The position numbers and the translations under genes are program-made. Shown in pieces: positions 33,373 through 41,522 of a stretch of 64,000 nucleotides of DNA. Numbering within the stretch: the first letter of the stretch is position 1; each line of letters starts with the position of its first letter. The notes under the pieces are model-generated. The model saw only the letters and a list, made by a program, of their open reading frames with translations, was not told where the DNA came from and ran no database searches. This DNA is from Plantactinospora soyae (lineage in GTDB: Bacteria > Actinomycetota > Actinomycetes > Mycobacteriales > Micromonosporaceae): positions 124,001-188,000 of the forward strand of contig NZ_JADBEB010000001.1 of the NCBI RefSeq assembly GCF_014874095.1, written 5' to 3'.

Positions 33373-34568
33373 GGGGCCACCTCCGCTACCGGCGTCGTCG
33401 ACGACGACTGTGAGGACGTCGACGACTGCGAGGACGTCAACGACTGTGGGGACGTTGACGGCTGTGCGGAGGTCGACGGCTGTGCGGAGGTCGACGGCTG
33501 CGGGGGCGTCGATCGGGGGTGCCAGCAGCGGACGAGGTGTCGATCGGTCACCTCGACCAGGGCCGGCCGGTCCTGTCCGCAGTCGTCCTCGGCGTGCTCG
33601 CACCGGGCCGCGAAGGCGCATCCGGGTGGCGGGTCGCGCGGATCCGGTGGCGATCCCTCGATCGGTCGGGGCGGCCGGCCGGGAAGTCCGACATCCGGTA
33701 CCGCCCGGATCAGCGCCTGGGTGTACGGCATCCGGGAGGTCCGGGCAATGCCTCGGGCCGGCAACGCCTCGACCACCTGCCCGCCGTACATCACCAGCAC
33801 CTGTTCGGCCCGGGAGGCGGCCAGCGCCAGATCATGGGTGACCACGATGTTGCTGATCGAGTGGGCCTCGCGCAGCCCGTCCAGCAGGTCCATGATGGCC
33901 GCCTGGGTGGTCACGTCCAGCGACGACGTGGGCTCGTCACAGAAGATCACCTTCGGCCGGCAGGCCAGCGCTATCGCGATCACGATCCGCTGCCGCATTC
34001 CGCCGGAGAGTTCGTGCGGATAGGCGAAGTACCGCTCGTCCGGCGCGGCGATCCCGACATCGCGGATCAGTTCGACGCTGCGCCGACGCGCCTCCGCCCG
34101 GCCGAGTGGCGCCTCGCCGGACGCCTGGTCGGGCCGCCCCGAGCCGGCGAGCATCGCCTCGGCGATCTGCGGCCCGACCCGCATCGTCGGGTTCAGCGAC
34201 CGGGTCGGATCCTGGAACACCAGCGAGGCGACACCGCTGACGAAGTGACGGCGCTTCGCCCTCGGCAGCTGCGCCACGTCGACGCCGTCGAAGCGTACGG
34301 TGCCGGTGACCTCGAACCGGCGCGGATCCAGCAGCCCCAGTACGGCCCGGATGCCGATCGACTTGCCCGCGCCGGACTCGCCGACGATCGCCATCGCCCG
34401 CGCGGGTGCCACCCGGTAGGACAACCCCTCCACCAGGGTCAACATGGCCGAGCCCCGCCGCACCCGTACGGTGAGGTCCTCGACCTCGACCACCGGAGTG
34501 GTCCCGGGTGCGGTGGATGCCGGCGGCCCAGTGGGCCGGTCGGCCTGGGTGGGTCCGGAACGGGTCAT
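33369..34568 (-). CDS. ABC transporter ATPase, OppD/DppD type (first set), with Ser/Thr/Gln repeat tail
   Basis: A 399-residue nucleotide-binding subunit. Walker A is GESGAGKSI (Ile rather than Thr after Ser), signature LSGGMRQRI, Walker B VIFCDEPTSSLD, switch His in VTHDLALA, and GCAFAARCEHAEDDC near the end. The last 45 residues are a Ser/Thr/Gln/Pro repeat (QPSTSA units) encoded by an 18-bp tandem repeat; no relative I know has this tail. Its start overlaps the permease stop by one base. Confidence 0.93.
   Translation of the reverse strand: MTRSGPTQADRPTGPPASTAPGTTPVVEVEDLTVRVRRGSAMLTLVEGLSYRVAPARAMAIVGESGAGKSIGIRAVLGLLDPRRFEVTGTVRFDGVDVAQLPRAKRRHFVSGVASLVFQDPTRSLNPTMRVGPQIAEAMLAGSGRPDQASGEAPLGRAEARRRSVELIRDVGIAAPDERYFAYPHELSGGMRQRIVIAIALACRPKVIFCDEPTSSLDVTTQAAIMDLLDGLREAHSISNIVVTHDLALAASRAEQVLVMYGGQVVEALPARGIARTSRMPYTQALIRAVPDVGLPGRPPRPIEGSPPDPRDPPPGCAFAARCEHAEDDCGQDRPALVEVTDRHLVRCWHPRSTPPQPSTSAQPSTSAQPSTSPQSLTSSQSSTSSQSSSTTPVAEVAP
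33404..33505 (-). repeat. 18-bp minisatellite at the 3' end of the OppD-type gene
   Basis: Unit GTCGACGGCTGTGCGGAG on the plus strand, two to three close copies followed by decayed ones with GACGTC. In frame it encodes the QPSTSA repeat tail of the ATPase. Confidence 0.75.
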
Positions 34569-35506
34569 CAGCGCTCCTCGGTCAGCCGACCGCGGAGTCC
34601 GTCCGCGACCAGGTTCAGGGACAGGACGGTGACGAACAGCGCCATGCTGGGCAGGACGACCAGTCGGGGATCGCTGCTGAGGTACGCGTCCCCGGTGGCG
34701 ATCAGGTTGCCCCAGGTCGGCTCGGGCTCCGGTACGCCGAGTCCGAGATAACTCAACCCGGCCTCGATCATCATCGCGGTGCCGATGGTGAAGAGCGCGA
34801 AGCCCAGCAGCGGCGGCAGGACGTTCGGCAGGATGTGGCCGAAGATCACCCGGTACGCGGCGGCGCCGTCGCTGCGGGGTGCGGTGACGAAGTCCCGGTG
34901 CCGGACGGTCAGGGTCTGCGACCAGGCCAGCCGACCGAACCGGGAGACCCCGAAGAGGCTGATCGCCAGCGTGGTGTTGGTGAGGCTGGGACCGAGGTAG
35001 TCGGCGATCACCAGGGCGAGGATCAGGCCGGGGAAGGCCAGCAGCGTGTCGAAGAGCCGCATCACGAACGTCTCGTAGAGGCCGCCGAAGAAGCCGGCCG
35101 TCACCCCCAGCAGGGCGCCCGCGAGCAGACTGATCGCGGTGGCACCGAGCCCGACGATGATCGACACCCGGCCGCCGTGCAGCAGCCGGGACAGCACGTC
35201 GTTGCCGAGTTCGTTCGTGCCGAGCGGATGACCGGGTGAGCCCATCGGGGCCATCGCGTTGGCCAGGTCACCGGTGACCGGGGACGGCAGCGACAGCAGG
35301 GCCGGCCCGGCGAAGCAGGCCAGCACCACGACGACGAAGACCGCGGCCGGGATGCCCACCGACGGCGCCCGCAGCGCGCGGCCGAGTTGGGCGAGCCGGG
35401 CGAGGTGGCGGTCCCGGCCGGGAGCGGAGATCCACGCCTCGTCGGCGTCGGAGACCGCGATCGGCGCGGGGTCCGACACGTCCCTTCGCTGTACGTCGGT
35501 ACTCAT
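34568..35506 (-). CDS. ABC transporter permease, OppC/DppC type (first set)
   Basis: A 312-residue inner-membrane permease with about six helices. Family marks are GTNELGNDVLSRLLHGGRVSIIVG, the EAA region near AAAYRVIFGHILPNVLPP, and MIEAGLSYLGLGVPEPEPTWG. A polar leader of about 45 residues precedes the first helix. It lies 82 bp downstream of the OppB-type gene. Confidence 0.95.
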   Translation of the reverse strand: MSTDVQRRDVSDPAPIAVSDADEAWISAPGRDRHLARLAQLGRALRAPSVGIPAAVFVVVVLACFAGPALLSLPSPVTGDLANAMAPMGSPGHPLGTNELGNDVLSRLLHGGRVSIIVGLGATAISLLAGALLGVTAGFFGGLYETFVMRLFDTLLAFPGLILALVIADYLGPSLTNTTLAISLFGVSRFGRLAWSQTLTVRHRDFVTAPRSDGAAAYRVIFGHILPNVLPPLLGFALFTIGTAMMIEAGLSYLGLGVPEPEPTWGNLIATGDAYLSSDPRLVVLPSMALFVTVLSLNLVADGLRGRLTEER

Positions 35507-35588
35507 TGCGATCGCCTCTCCCTCGTCTGTCCCGCCGTGCCGCCGCCCGACCCGGTCACCAGCCCCGGGCCGGTACCCCGGAGCCGGT

Positions 35589-36557
35589 TCATCCGGCCCG
35601 GACCCGGCGACGCGCGCCCGGCCGTACCCGTGGATCGAGTCGCATCTGGATCAGTTCGCCGACCAGGTTCGCGACCACCACGCCCACCGCGATCAGCACG
35701 ATCGCGCCCTGAAGAAGGGTCGCGTCGCGGTTGTTGATGGCGCCGAGCACCAGGCGGCCGATCCCCGGGATCGAGAAGACCTCCTCGACGATCACCACGC
35801 CGGAGAGCAGGAACCCGGTGGTGAGCGCGATCAGCGTGATCAGCCCGCCGACCGAGTTCCGAGCCACGTGCAGGACCAGGATCCTGGGTTTGGACAGGCC
35901 CTTCATCCGGGCGAGGGTGACGTACTCCTCGCTCTCCAACTGCTCGTAGATCTCGCTGCGCAGCACCCGCATGTACTCGGGGAAGACCGACACCCCGAGC
36001 GCGACCGACGGGATGATCATCGCCTTGATGTTGGCGCCCCAGCCCTCGGTGGCGGGGTCCACCCAGCCGATCGAGGAGACCATCCGGAGGCCGGTCGCGA
36101 AGACCACGATCAGCATCAGCGCCACCACGAACGCCGGTACCGAGTTGCCGATCAGCCCGAGTACGGTGACGAACCGGTCCGCCCAGCGGAACCGCAGCGA
36201 GAGCACGGTGGTCAGCAGCGCCAGGGTGATGCCGACGATCTGTGCGCCGACGAGCAGTTCGACGGTCGGCGGCAGCGCCAGCCGGATCGCCTCGCTGACG
36301 CTCTGGTGGGTGATCACCGAGGTGCCGAAGTCGCCCCGTACGGCGGCGCCGAGCCAGTCCAGGTAACGGACGTAGAGCGGATCGTCCAGCCGCAACTGGG
36401 CGGTCAGTTCGGCGGCCGCCTCGGGGGTGTAGAAGTCACCGAGGATGGCGTAGACGACGTTGCCCTGCAGGATGTTGACGAGCCCGAATCCGAGCGCCGT
36501 CACGCAGAGAACGACGACCAGCATCTGGAGCAGCCGGGCACCGATCACCCGGAGCAT
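35589..36557 (-). CDS. ABC transporter permease, OppB/DppB type (first set)
   Basis: A 322-residue inner-membrane permease and the first gene of the long transporter run. It begins directly with helix 1 (MLRVIGARLLQMLVVVLCVTALGF) and has the EAA loop YVTLARMKGLSKPRILVLHVARNS and VFSIPGIGRLVLGAI near the C-terminus. Upstream, two IclR-type palindromes about 31 bp apart (36707 and 36738) probably mark the operon promoter. Confidence 0.95.
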   Translation of the reverse strand: MLRVIGARLLQMLVVVLCVTALGFGLVNILQGNVVYAILGDFYTPEAAAELTAQLRLDDPLYVRYLDWLGAAVRGDFGTSVITHQSVSEAIRLALPPTVELLVGAQIVGITLALLTTVLSLRFRWADRFVTVLGLIGNSVPAFVVALMLIVVFATGLRMVSSIGWVDPATEGWGANIKAMIIPSVALGVSVFPEYMRVLRSEIYEQLESEEYVTLARMKGLSKPRILVLHVARNSVGGLITLIALTTGFLLSGVVIVEEVFSIPGIGRLVLGAINNRDATLLQGAIVLIAVGVVVANLVGELIQMRLDPRVRPGARRRVRAG

Positions 36558-36706
36558 CGCGGTGTTCCTTCGTGGGATCGACGACGCCGGCTGATCATCC
36601 TGGACTCCCTTGCCCTCTGGGGTCGTCGCGTGCGTGCCCGACCCGTCCGGATCGGCTGGGACGCCAGGTGGGACCGGCTCGCCGCTTAGCCGGACGCTAC
36701 AATTCG

Positions 36707-36723
36707 GTTCCGCTCATAGCAAC
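36707..36723. promoter_or_regulatory. Degenerate IclR-type palindrome upstream of the transporter operon
   Basis: GTTCCG-CTCAT-AGCAAC; one half matches the motif fully, the other at four of six positions. Its 31-bp offset from the better copy resembles the 30-bp pairing at 10871/10901. Confidence 0.4.
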
Positions 36724-36737
36724 GCCCCCCTCTGTTG

Positions 36738-36754
36738 GTTCTGCTATGCGGAAC
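36738..36754. promoter_or_regulatory. Putative IclR-family operator upstream of the transporter operon
   Basis: GTTCTG-CTATG-CGGAAC, one mismatch from perfect symmetry, 181 bp before the first permease start. It links the transporters to the same regulator as the catabolic units. Confidence 0.55.
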
Positions 36755-36925
36755 ATTTCGTGGCCGTTTCGTAACAACATCAAGAACGGACCGGTCGACC
36801 CGGCTCGGACATCCGGCCGGCACGTCCCGATCCGGGGCGCGCGAGACCGACAGAACGGCGGAGGACAGCAACCTGCTCCGTCTGTCAGGATGTTGATCGT
36901 CTGTGTTCCGCGAACCAGAATGATC

Positions 36926-37050
36926 GCGTCCGCGTCCGCGTCCGCGTGCGGCGGCGGCACGGGCGGGCGGCGACACGAGCGGCGGCCCGCGAGCGGGCGG
37001 CGACACGAGCGGCGGCACGGCCGGACGGCGACACGAGCGGCGACACGGCC
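36926..37050. repeat. GC-rich direct repeats in a gene-free stretch
   Basis: GTCCGC hexamers (36926-36950) are followed by three or four copies of GGCGACACGAGCGGCGGC. The stretch 36558-37120 contains no credible gene: apart from the palindromes it holds only these repeats. Confidence 0.65.
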
Positions 37051-37120
37051 GGGGGTCAGCCCCGCGGGCCGTCGCGCGGGTACCCGCGAATCACCGGGCG
37101 GGTGTCGACGGCCGGCGGGT

Positions 37121-37624
37121 TCAGGCCGCGAGCGCGGTGCGCAGCAGGTCCAGGGTTTCGGCGTCGAAGGCGATCAGGCGGATCCGGGACACCTCCGTCG
37201 GCGTCGACCGGAGCGTCGTGACCGCGATCCGGGCCGCCTGCTCCGGCGGAAACCCGTACACCCCGGTGGCGATGGCCGGAAAGGCGACGCTGCCGGCACC
37301 CAGCTCGTCGGCGACGGCCAGGCAGCGGCGGTAGCAGGAGGCCAGCACCCCGGCCTCGCCGTACCGGCCGCCTTCCCAGACCGGGCCTACGGTGTGGATG
37401 ACGTGCCGGACCGGCGGATCCAGGTCGAACGCCGGGGTCGCCATCGCCTCACCGGGTGGGCACGGCCCGATCTTCCCACCCGCCTCGGCGAGCCGGCGGC
37501 CGGCCGCCCGGTGGATCGCGCCGTCCACCCCGCCACCGCCCAGCAGCGACTCGTTGGCCGCGGTCACGATGGCGTCCACGTTCTCCGTGGTGATGTCGCC
37601 GAGTACGACGTCGATCGTGGTCAT
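37121..37624 (-). CDS. Macro-domain protein (putative ADP-ribose/O-acetyl-ADP-ribose deacylase)
   Basis: A 167-residue single macro domain of the YmdB type that binds ADP-ribose and may remove it or its acetyl ester. Motifs are [21 protein letters not shown] in the form [21 protein letters not shown] and [13 protein letters not shown] for the phosphate loop. Stands alone between the repeat stretch and the metal exporter gene. Confidence 0.92.
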   Translation of the reverse strand: MTTIDVVLGDITTENVDAIVTAANESLLGGGGVDGAIHRAAGRRLAEAGGKIGPCPPGEAMATPAFDLDPPVRHVIHTVGPVWEGGRYGEAGVLASCYRRCLAVADELGAGSVAFPAIATGVYGFPPEQAARIAVTTLRSTPTEVSRIRLIAFDAETLDLLRTALAA

Positions 37625-37660
37625 GTGCCGATGGTGCCAGTCAACCGCCGACGGCGCGCG

Positions 37661-38575
37661 TCACCACGAGGTTCCATGACAGAGTCGCTCGGCGCTCGGC
37701 GGTTCGACCTGGAGGGTGGCGTGTTCGATGCCGAAGTCGTCGTGCAGGTGTCGACGGGCCGCCGCCAGTACCGCCGCCACGTCGGCACCCTCGCCCAGGT
37801 TCAGGTGCGCCGAGGCCACCTCCATCCCGGAGGTGAGGGTCCAGACGTGCAGGTCATGCACCTCGGTCACCCCGTCCAGGCCGGCCAGCCGCTCCCGGAC
37901 CAGGGCGACCTCGACGTGCGCCGGCGCGGCCTGCACCAGTACCCGACCGGCTGCCAGCGCGAGCTTCCAGGTCCGGGGCAGGATGAGCAGACCGACCACG
38001 ACGGCGACGATCGGGTCCGCGTACCGCCAGCCGGTCGTGGCGATGACCGAGGCGGCGATGATGACGCCGACCGAACCGAGGAGGTCACCCAGCACCTCCA
38101 GGTAGGCGCCGCGCAGGTTGATGCTCTCCTTGGCCCCGCTACGCAACAGCAGGAAGGCCACCACGTTCACGGCCAGGCCGCCGACGGCGACGACCAGCAT
38201 CGGCCCGGCCGCCACCTCGGGCGGATCGTCAAACCGGCGGACCGACTCCACCAGTACGAAGATCGCCACTCCGGAGAGCAGCACCGCGTTCGCCAGCGCG
38301 GCGAGCACCTCCAGGCGGTACAGCCCGAAGGTGCGCTGTGGATCGTTCGACGCGCGGCCGGCGGCGATGATCGCCGCGAGTGCCATGCCGATGCCCAGTA
38401 CGTCGGTGAACATGTGTCCGGCGTCCGAGAGCAGCGCGAGCGAGCCGGTCAGCCAGGCGGCGACGGCCTGCACCACCATATAGACGGCCAACATCCCGAA
38501 GGCCAACCAGAGCGGTCGGCGATGCCGCTCCCCCGCCCACGCCTGCGGAGTTGCGTGCGCGTGTCCGGCGCCCAT
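37661..38575 (-). CDS. Cation diffusion facilitator (CzcD/ZitB-like metal exporter)
   Basis: A 304-residue CDF protein exporting Zn2+ or a similar divalent metal against protons. Six membrane helices are visible; the HxxxD metal sites are in LLSDAGHMFTD (helix 2) and EVLGDLLGSVG (helix 5). A C-terminal cytoplasmic domain carries VHDLHVWTLTSGMEVASAHL. A His-rich start (GAGHAHAT) is typical. The start follows a GGGGAGGGGG ribosome site; the longer frame to 38620 is unlikely. Confidence 0.93.
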   Translation of the reverse strand: MGAGHAHATPQAWAGERHRRPLWLAFGMLAVYMVVQAVAAWLTGSLALLSDAGHMFTDVLGIGMALAAIIAAGRASNDPQRTFGLYRLEVLAALANAVLLSGVAIFVLVESVRRFDDPPEVAAGPMLVVAVGGLAVNVVAFLLLRSGAKESINLRGAYLEVLGDLLGSVGVIIAASVIATTGWRYADPIVAVVVGLLILPRTWKLALAAGRVLVQAAPAHVEVALVRERLAGLDGVTEVHDLHVWTLTSGMEVASAHLNLGEGADVAAVLAAARRHLHDDFGIEHATLQVEPPSAERLCHGTSW

Positions 38576-38738
38576 CTGTGGCCCCCTCCCCGGGCCGGCC
38601 CCCGCCGTCCCGGGAAACAACGTATGCGGACATCGCTATGTATGCAAGTTGAAAGTGGATGTCACCACGCAACCGCCCCGCCACCCGGAGTGGGTGGCGG
38701 GGCGGTTGCGGTTGGTACGGGGTGTTGCGTGCGATCGC

Positions 38739-39755
38739 TTACAGCATCGACATGTGCACGTGGTCGGTGTGGTCACTCGGACCGCTGTACGACTTCCAGC
38801 CGGTGGCCGGGAACCAGATCTCCTTGTACCAGATCACGTAAAGGATGCCCAGCCTGTCGGCGTTGCGGACCAGGAAGGCGGTAAGGTCGTTGCCGTACTT
38901 CATCTGATCGTCGTTCGCGGCCCGACTGAAGCCGGAGTTCTTCAACGACCAGTCACAGGCCCGACCCTTGGGATGCTCGAAGGGGCCGCCGTCGCGGTGG
39001 CAACCGACGAACCTCTTGAAGCCCGCCCGCCGAACCTCGTTGTACGCGTGCAGGGTCCGGGACGTGACGCATCCGTTGGTGGTCGGATCGTCCCTGTTGC
39101 ATCCCTCCCCCGGGAAGCCGTCCGCCATCCCCGGCCCCGGCCGGGCGACCGCCGACTTGGCGTCCACGAGGCCCCGGTCGGGGCGCGACCTGCCGCCGAC
39201 CAGCGAGAGGGCCTTCTCGGCCTCCTGCCGCTGCTTCTTGATGATCTTTTCCTGCGCGGCCTGCTTGGCGACCTCGGCGTCGACCGCCGCCTTGGTCTGG
39301 CTGACCTGCTCACGCGCCTGGTTCAGGGCCCGGAGCTTCTGATTGTTGAACAGGTTCAGCTCGTCCAGCGCGGCGGCCCGGTCGACGAACGAGTCGGTCG
39401 AGGCGCTGTTCAGCAACATCGACACGGCACTGAGCTTGCCGCTGCGGTACGACTCAGCGGCGATCTTGCTCGCCTCCGGAGCGAGCGCCGCCAGCCTGGC
39501 CTCCGCCTTTTTGAGGTCTCCGGCGAGCTGCGACTGCCGCTGCCTGGACTTCTTGACCGCGGCCTGGGCCTCCGCGTACCGCCTACCAGTGGTGGCGAGT
39601 ACGTCACCGAGGATCGGCGAGTCGACGTCCTCCTTGGGAGCCGCCGGCTTCGGTGAGGCCGGCGCCGCCGACGCTGCCGACGGAACCACGATCAGTGCTG
39701 CGGCGGTGAGCAGTGCCAGGGCAGTCGCCAGCGATCGGCGTAGGGGTGCCCTCAC
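38739..39755 (-). CDS. Secreted coiled-coil cell-wall hydrolase with LAS/ARB_07466-like zinc peptidase domain
   Basis: A 338-residue exported protein. Signal peptide is residues 1-30 (LATALALLTAAALIVVPSAASAA), a long coiled coil runs from about 55 to 190, and the C-terminal domain has HPKGRACDWSL and SDHTDHVHMSM, the HxxxxxxD...HxH zinc pattern of LAS-type metallopeptidases acting on peptidoglycan stem peptides. The start is GTG 39755 after a GGAAGGGA site. A c-di-AMP riboswitch directly upstream fits known control of actinobacterial cell-wall hydrolases (Rpf/NlpC type) by that signal. Confidence 0.87.
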   Translation of the reverse strand: MRAPLRRSLATALALLTAAALIVVPSAASAAPASPKPAAPKEDVDSPILGDVLATTGRRYAEAQAAVKKSRQRQSQLAGDLKKAEARLAALAPEASKIAAESYRSGKLSAVSMLLNSASTDSFVDRAAALDELNLFNNQKLRALNQAREQVSQTKAAVDAEVAKQAAQEKIIKKQRQEAEKALSLVGGRSRPDRGLVDAKSAVARPGPGMADGFPGEGCNRDDPTTNGCVTSRTLHAYNEVRRAGFKRFVGCHRDGGPFEHPKGRACDWSLKNSGFSRAANDDQMKYGNDLTAFLVRNADRLGILYVIWYKEIWFPATGWKSYSGPSDHTDHVHMSML

Positions 39756-39771
39756 ATGTATCCCTTCCGTC

Positions 39772-39912
39772 GGCCGCCGACCGGGTTAGCTGACGGGTTC
39801 GGGATGGAAGAGGTCCCTACCGCTCGCGCGGATTCACCCCACGTGCTTGGGTCCCCGGTTCGCCGGGTGGCGATTAGGCGGCGATCAGCGCCGGCACCAC
39901 GTGGTATCCGGC
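39772..39912 (-). ncRNA. ydaO-type c-di-AMP riboswitch
   Basis: On the minus strand the leader of the cell-wall hydrolase contains GGGGTGAATCC, then CTTCCATCCCGAACCCGTC and AGCTAACCCGGTCGGC, the conserved 3' core of the ydaO/yuaA class, with the 5' part (GCGAACCGGGGACCC) in the expected position. Binding of c-di-AMP usually turns such genes off. Boundaries are approximate. Confidence 0.85.
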
Positions 39913-40238
39913 GACTATGAACGGCAGACAGCATACCTGGTTTCACTTCCAGAATGGCAAGACCCGATTGGCGACAAAAGCGTTGTCAGTCAACAACTAT
40001 CAGTAATCATGGCGTGGCAGATCCATCGAAGAACATCCTTTGAGTCGCCGTTATCGACATACTGCTGTCGGCTATTTACCTAGCGCATGGACGGCAACCC
40101 GCCGACCGCTCCGAGAGATGTCCTATTTGACCGGTCGACGATTACCGACCACCTGCGACAAACCGCAGGTCAGAGCGGTTTGAGGCGGCAGGTCGACGGA
40201 TCCACGGCCGGAGGTCGGCGACCGGGCGGCGACCGCGA

Positions 40239-41263
40239 CTACCGCCGCCGCAGCGCCGCGGCGCCGAGCACCGCGCCGACGGTCGCGGCGGCGACCAGCC
40301 CGGCGGCGAGCAGACCCCGGTGCTGCGACAACCACAGTTGTGGACTGCGCGCCCCGGACCGCCGGTCGAACGAGCCGTGCGCTCCCGGGTCCACCCCACC
40401 GCCGTCGTCCAGCGGGTGCCACAGGTTGCTCGGCCGGTCTGGATCGGCCGGCTGGTCGGTCTGCTGCCCCGAGTAGCCCGAGCGGGCCAGATAGCGATCG
40501 AGCAGGCCGGGTACGCACCGGTTGGCCAGGATGGTGCCGACGGTGGAGGCACCCACCCAGTACTCCCGGCGCTGCGGTCTGTCGGCCGCGTAGACGATGG
40601 CCTGGGCGGCGACCTCGGGCTGGTAGATCGGTGGCACCGGCTGGGGCCGGTTACGCAGCCGGGACAGCACCCAGTCGAACTGCGGGGTGTTCACCGCCGG
40701 TAGGTGCACCATGGTCACGCGCACCGGACTGCGATCGTGCAGAAGTTCACAGCGTAGCGACTCGGTGAAGCCGACGATCGCGTGTTTAGCGCCACAATAG
40801 GCGGACTGTAGCGGAATCGACCGGTACGCCAGTGCGGATCCCACCTGCACGATGGTGCCGGACCCCGGGGCACCATCCGCCGGAGCGCGGCCTGGGTGCC
40901 GTACACGTAACCGAGATAGCAGACCTCCGTCACCCGGCGGAACTCCTCCGGACCGATCTCCGAAAACGGCGCGAACACCGACGCGAAAGCGTCGTTCACC
41001 CAGAGATCGATCGGTCCGAGTTCACTCGTCGCCCGGTCGGCCGCCGCCTCCACCTGGGAATGGTCCGACACGTCGGTCTCGATCGGCAGCGCGACGCCCC
41101 CGTTGGCCCGTACGTCCTCGGCGGCGGCACGCAGCCCCGTTCCGCCCCGGGCCAGCAGGGCAAGTCGCATTCCCCGTCGGGCCAGCAGACGTGCCGTGGC
41201 CCGGCCCACTCCCGCGCTCGCTCCGGTGATCACCGCCACCCCCGGCGCAGGTCGGGCACGCAT
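40239..41263 (-). pseudogene. SDR-family oxidoreductase with C-terminal membrane helix, interrupted by a frameshift
   Basis: Two overlapping frames together give one SDR. The 5' part (from ATG 41263) has TGASAGVGRATARLLARRG and a WVNDAF version of NNAG; the 3' part resumes with a Ser-containing strand (VQVGSALAYR), YCGAK and a C-terminal hydrophobic helix with RRR. The switch lies at about 40861-40871 in a CCCCGGGG tract, where adding one base restores a 341-residue protein. It may be a real inactivating deletion or a sequencing error in a homopolymer. Gene-free DNA on the left (39920-40238) is noticeably A/T-richer than average. Confidence 0.8.
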
Positions 41264-41522
41264 CCGTCGTCTCCTCTGTCCATCCTGGCCGCCGGACCCC
41301 TCGCCGCCGGGGACCAGCTCGCGCCACACCGGGCCCCGGCCCCGCCCCGGGCCCCACCAGCGCCACTGCCGGCACGCTGGCCTGCCCGGCTACCCGGGAT
41401 CCGGCCCGCCAAACGTCGGGCGTCCGGTGCCAGCCGTGCGGATCGGGAAACGAACCCCCCACCTGCCCACTCCACCCGTCCGGGTGAGGGTGAAGGCGGC
41501 TGTCGCGGGTACCCGGCCGGCG

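Noticed and set aside
36926-37050. CRISPR-like array
   Set aside because: Units are short, adjacent and degenerate with no unique spacers, and no cas genes are present.
36572-38884. 770-codon plus-strand frame opposite the macro-domain and CDF genes
   Set aside because: Shadow of two well-recognised minus-strand genes; starts in a GC-rich repeat.
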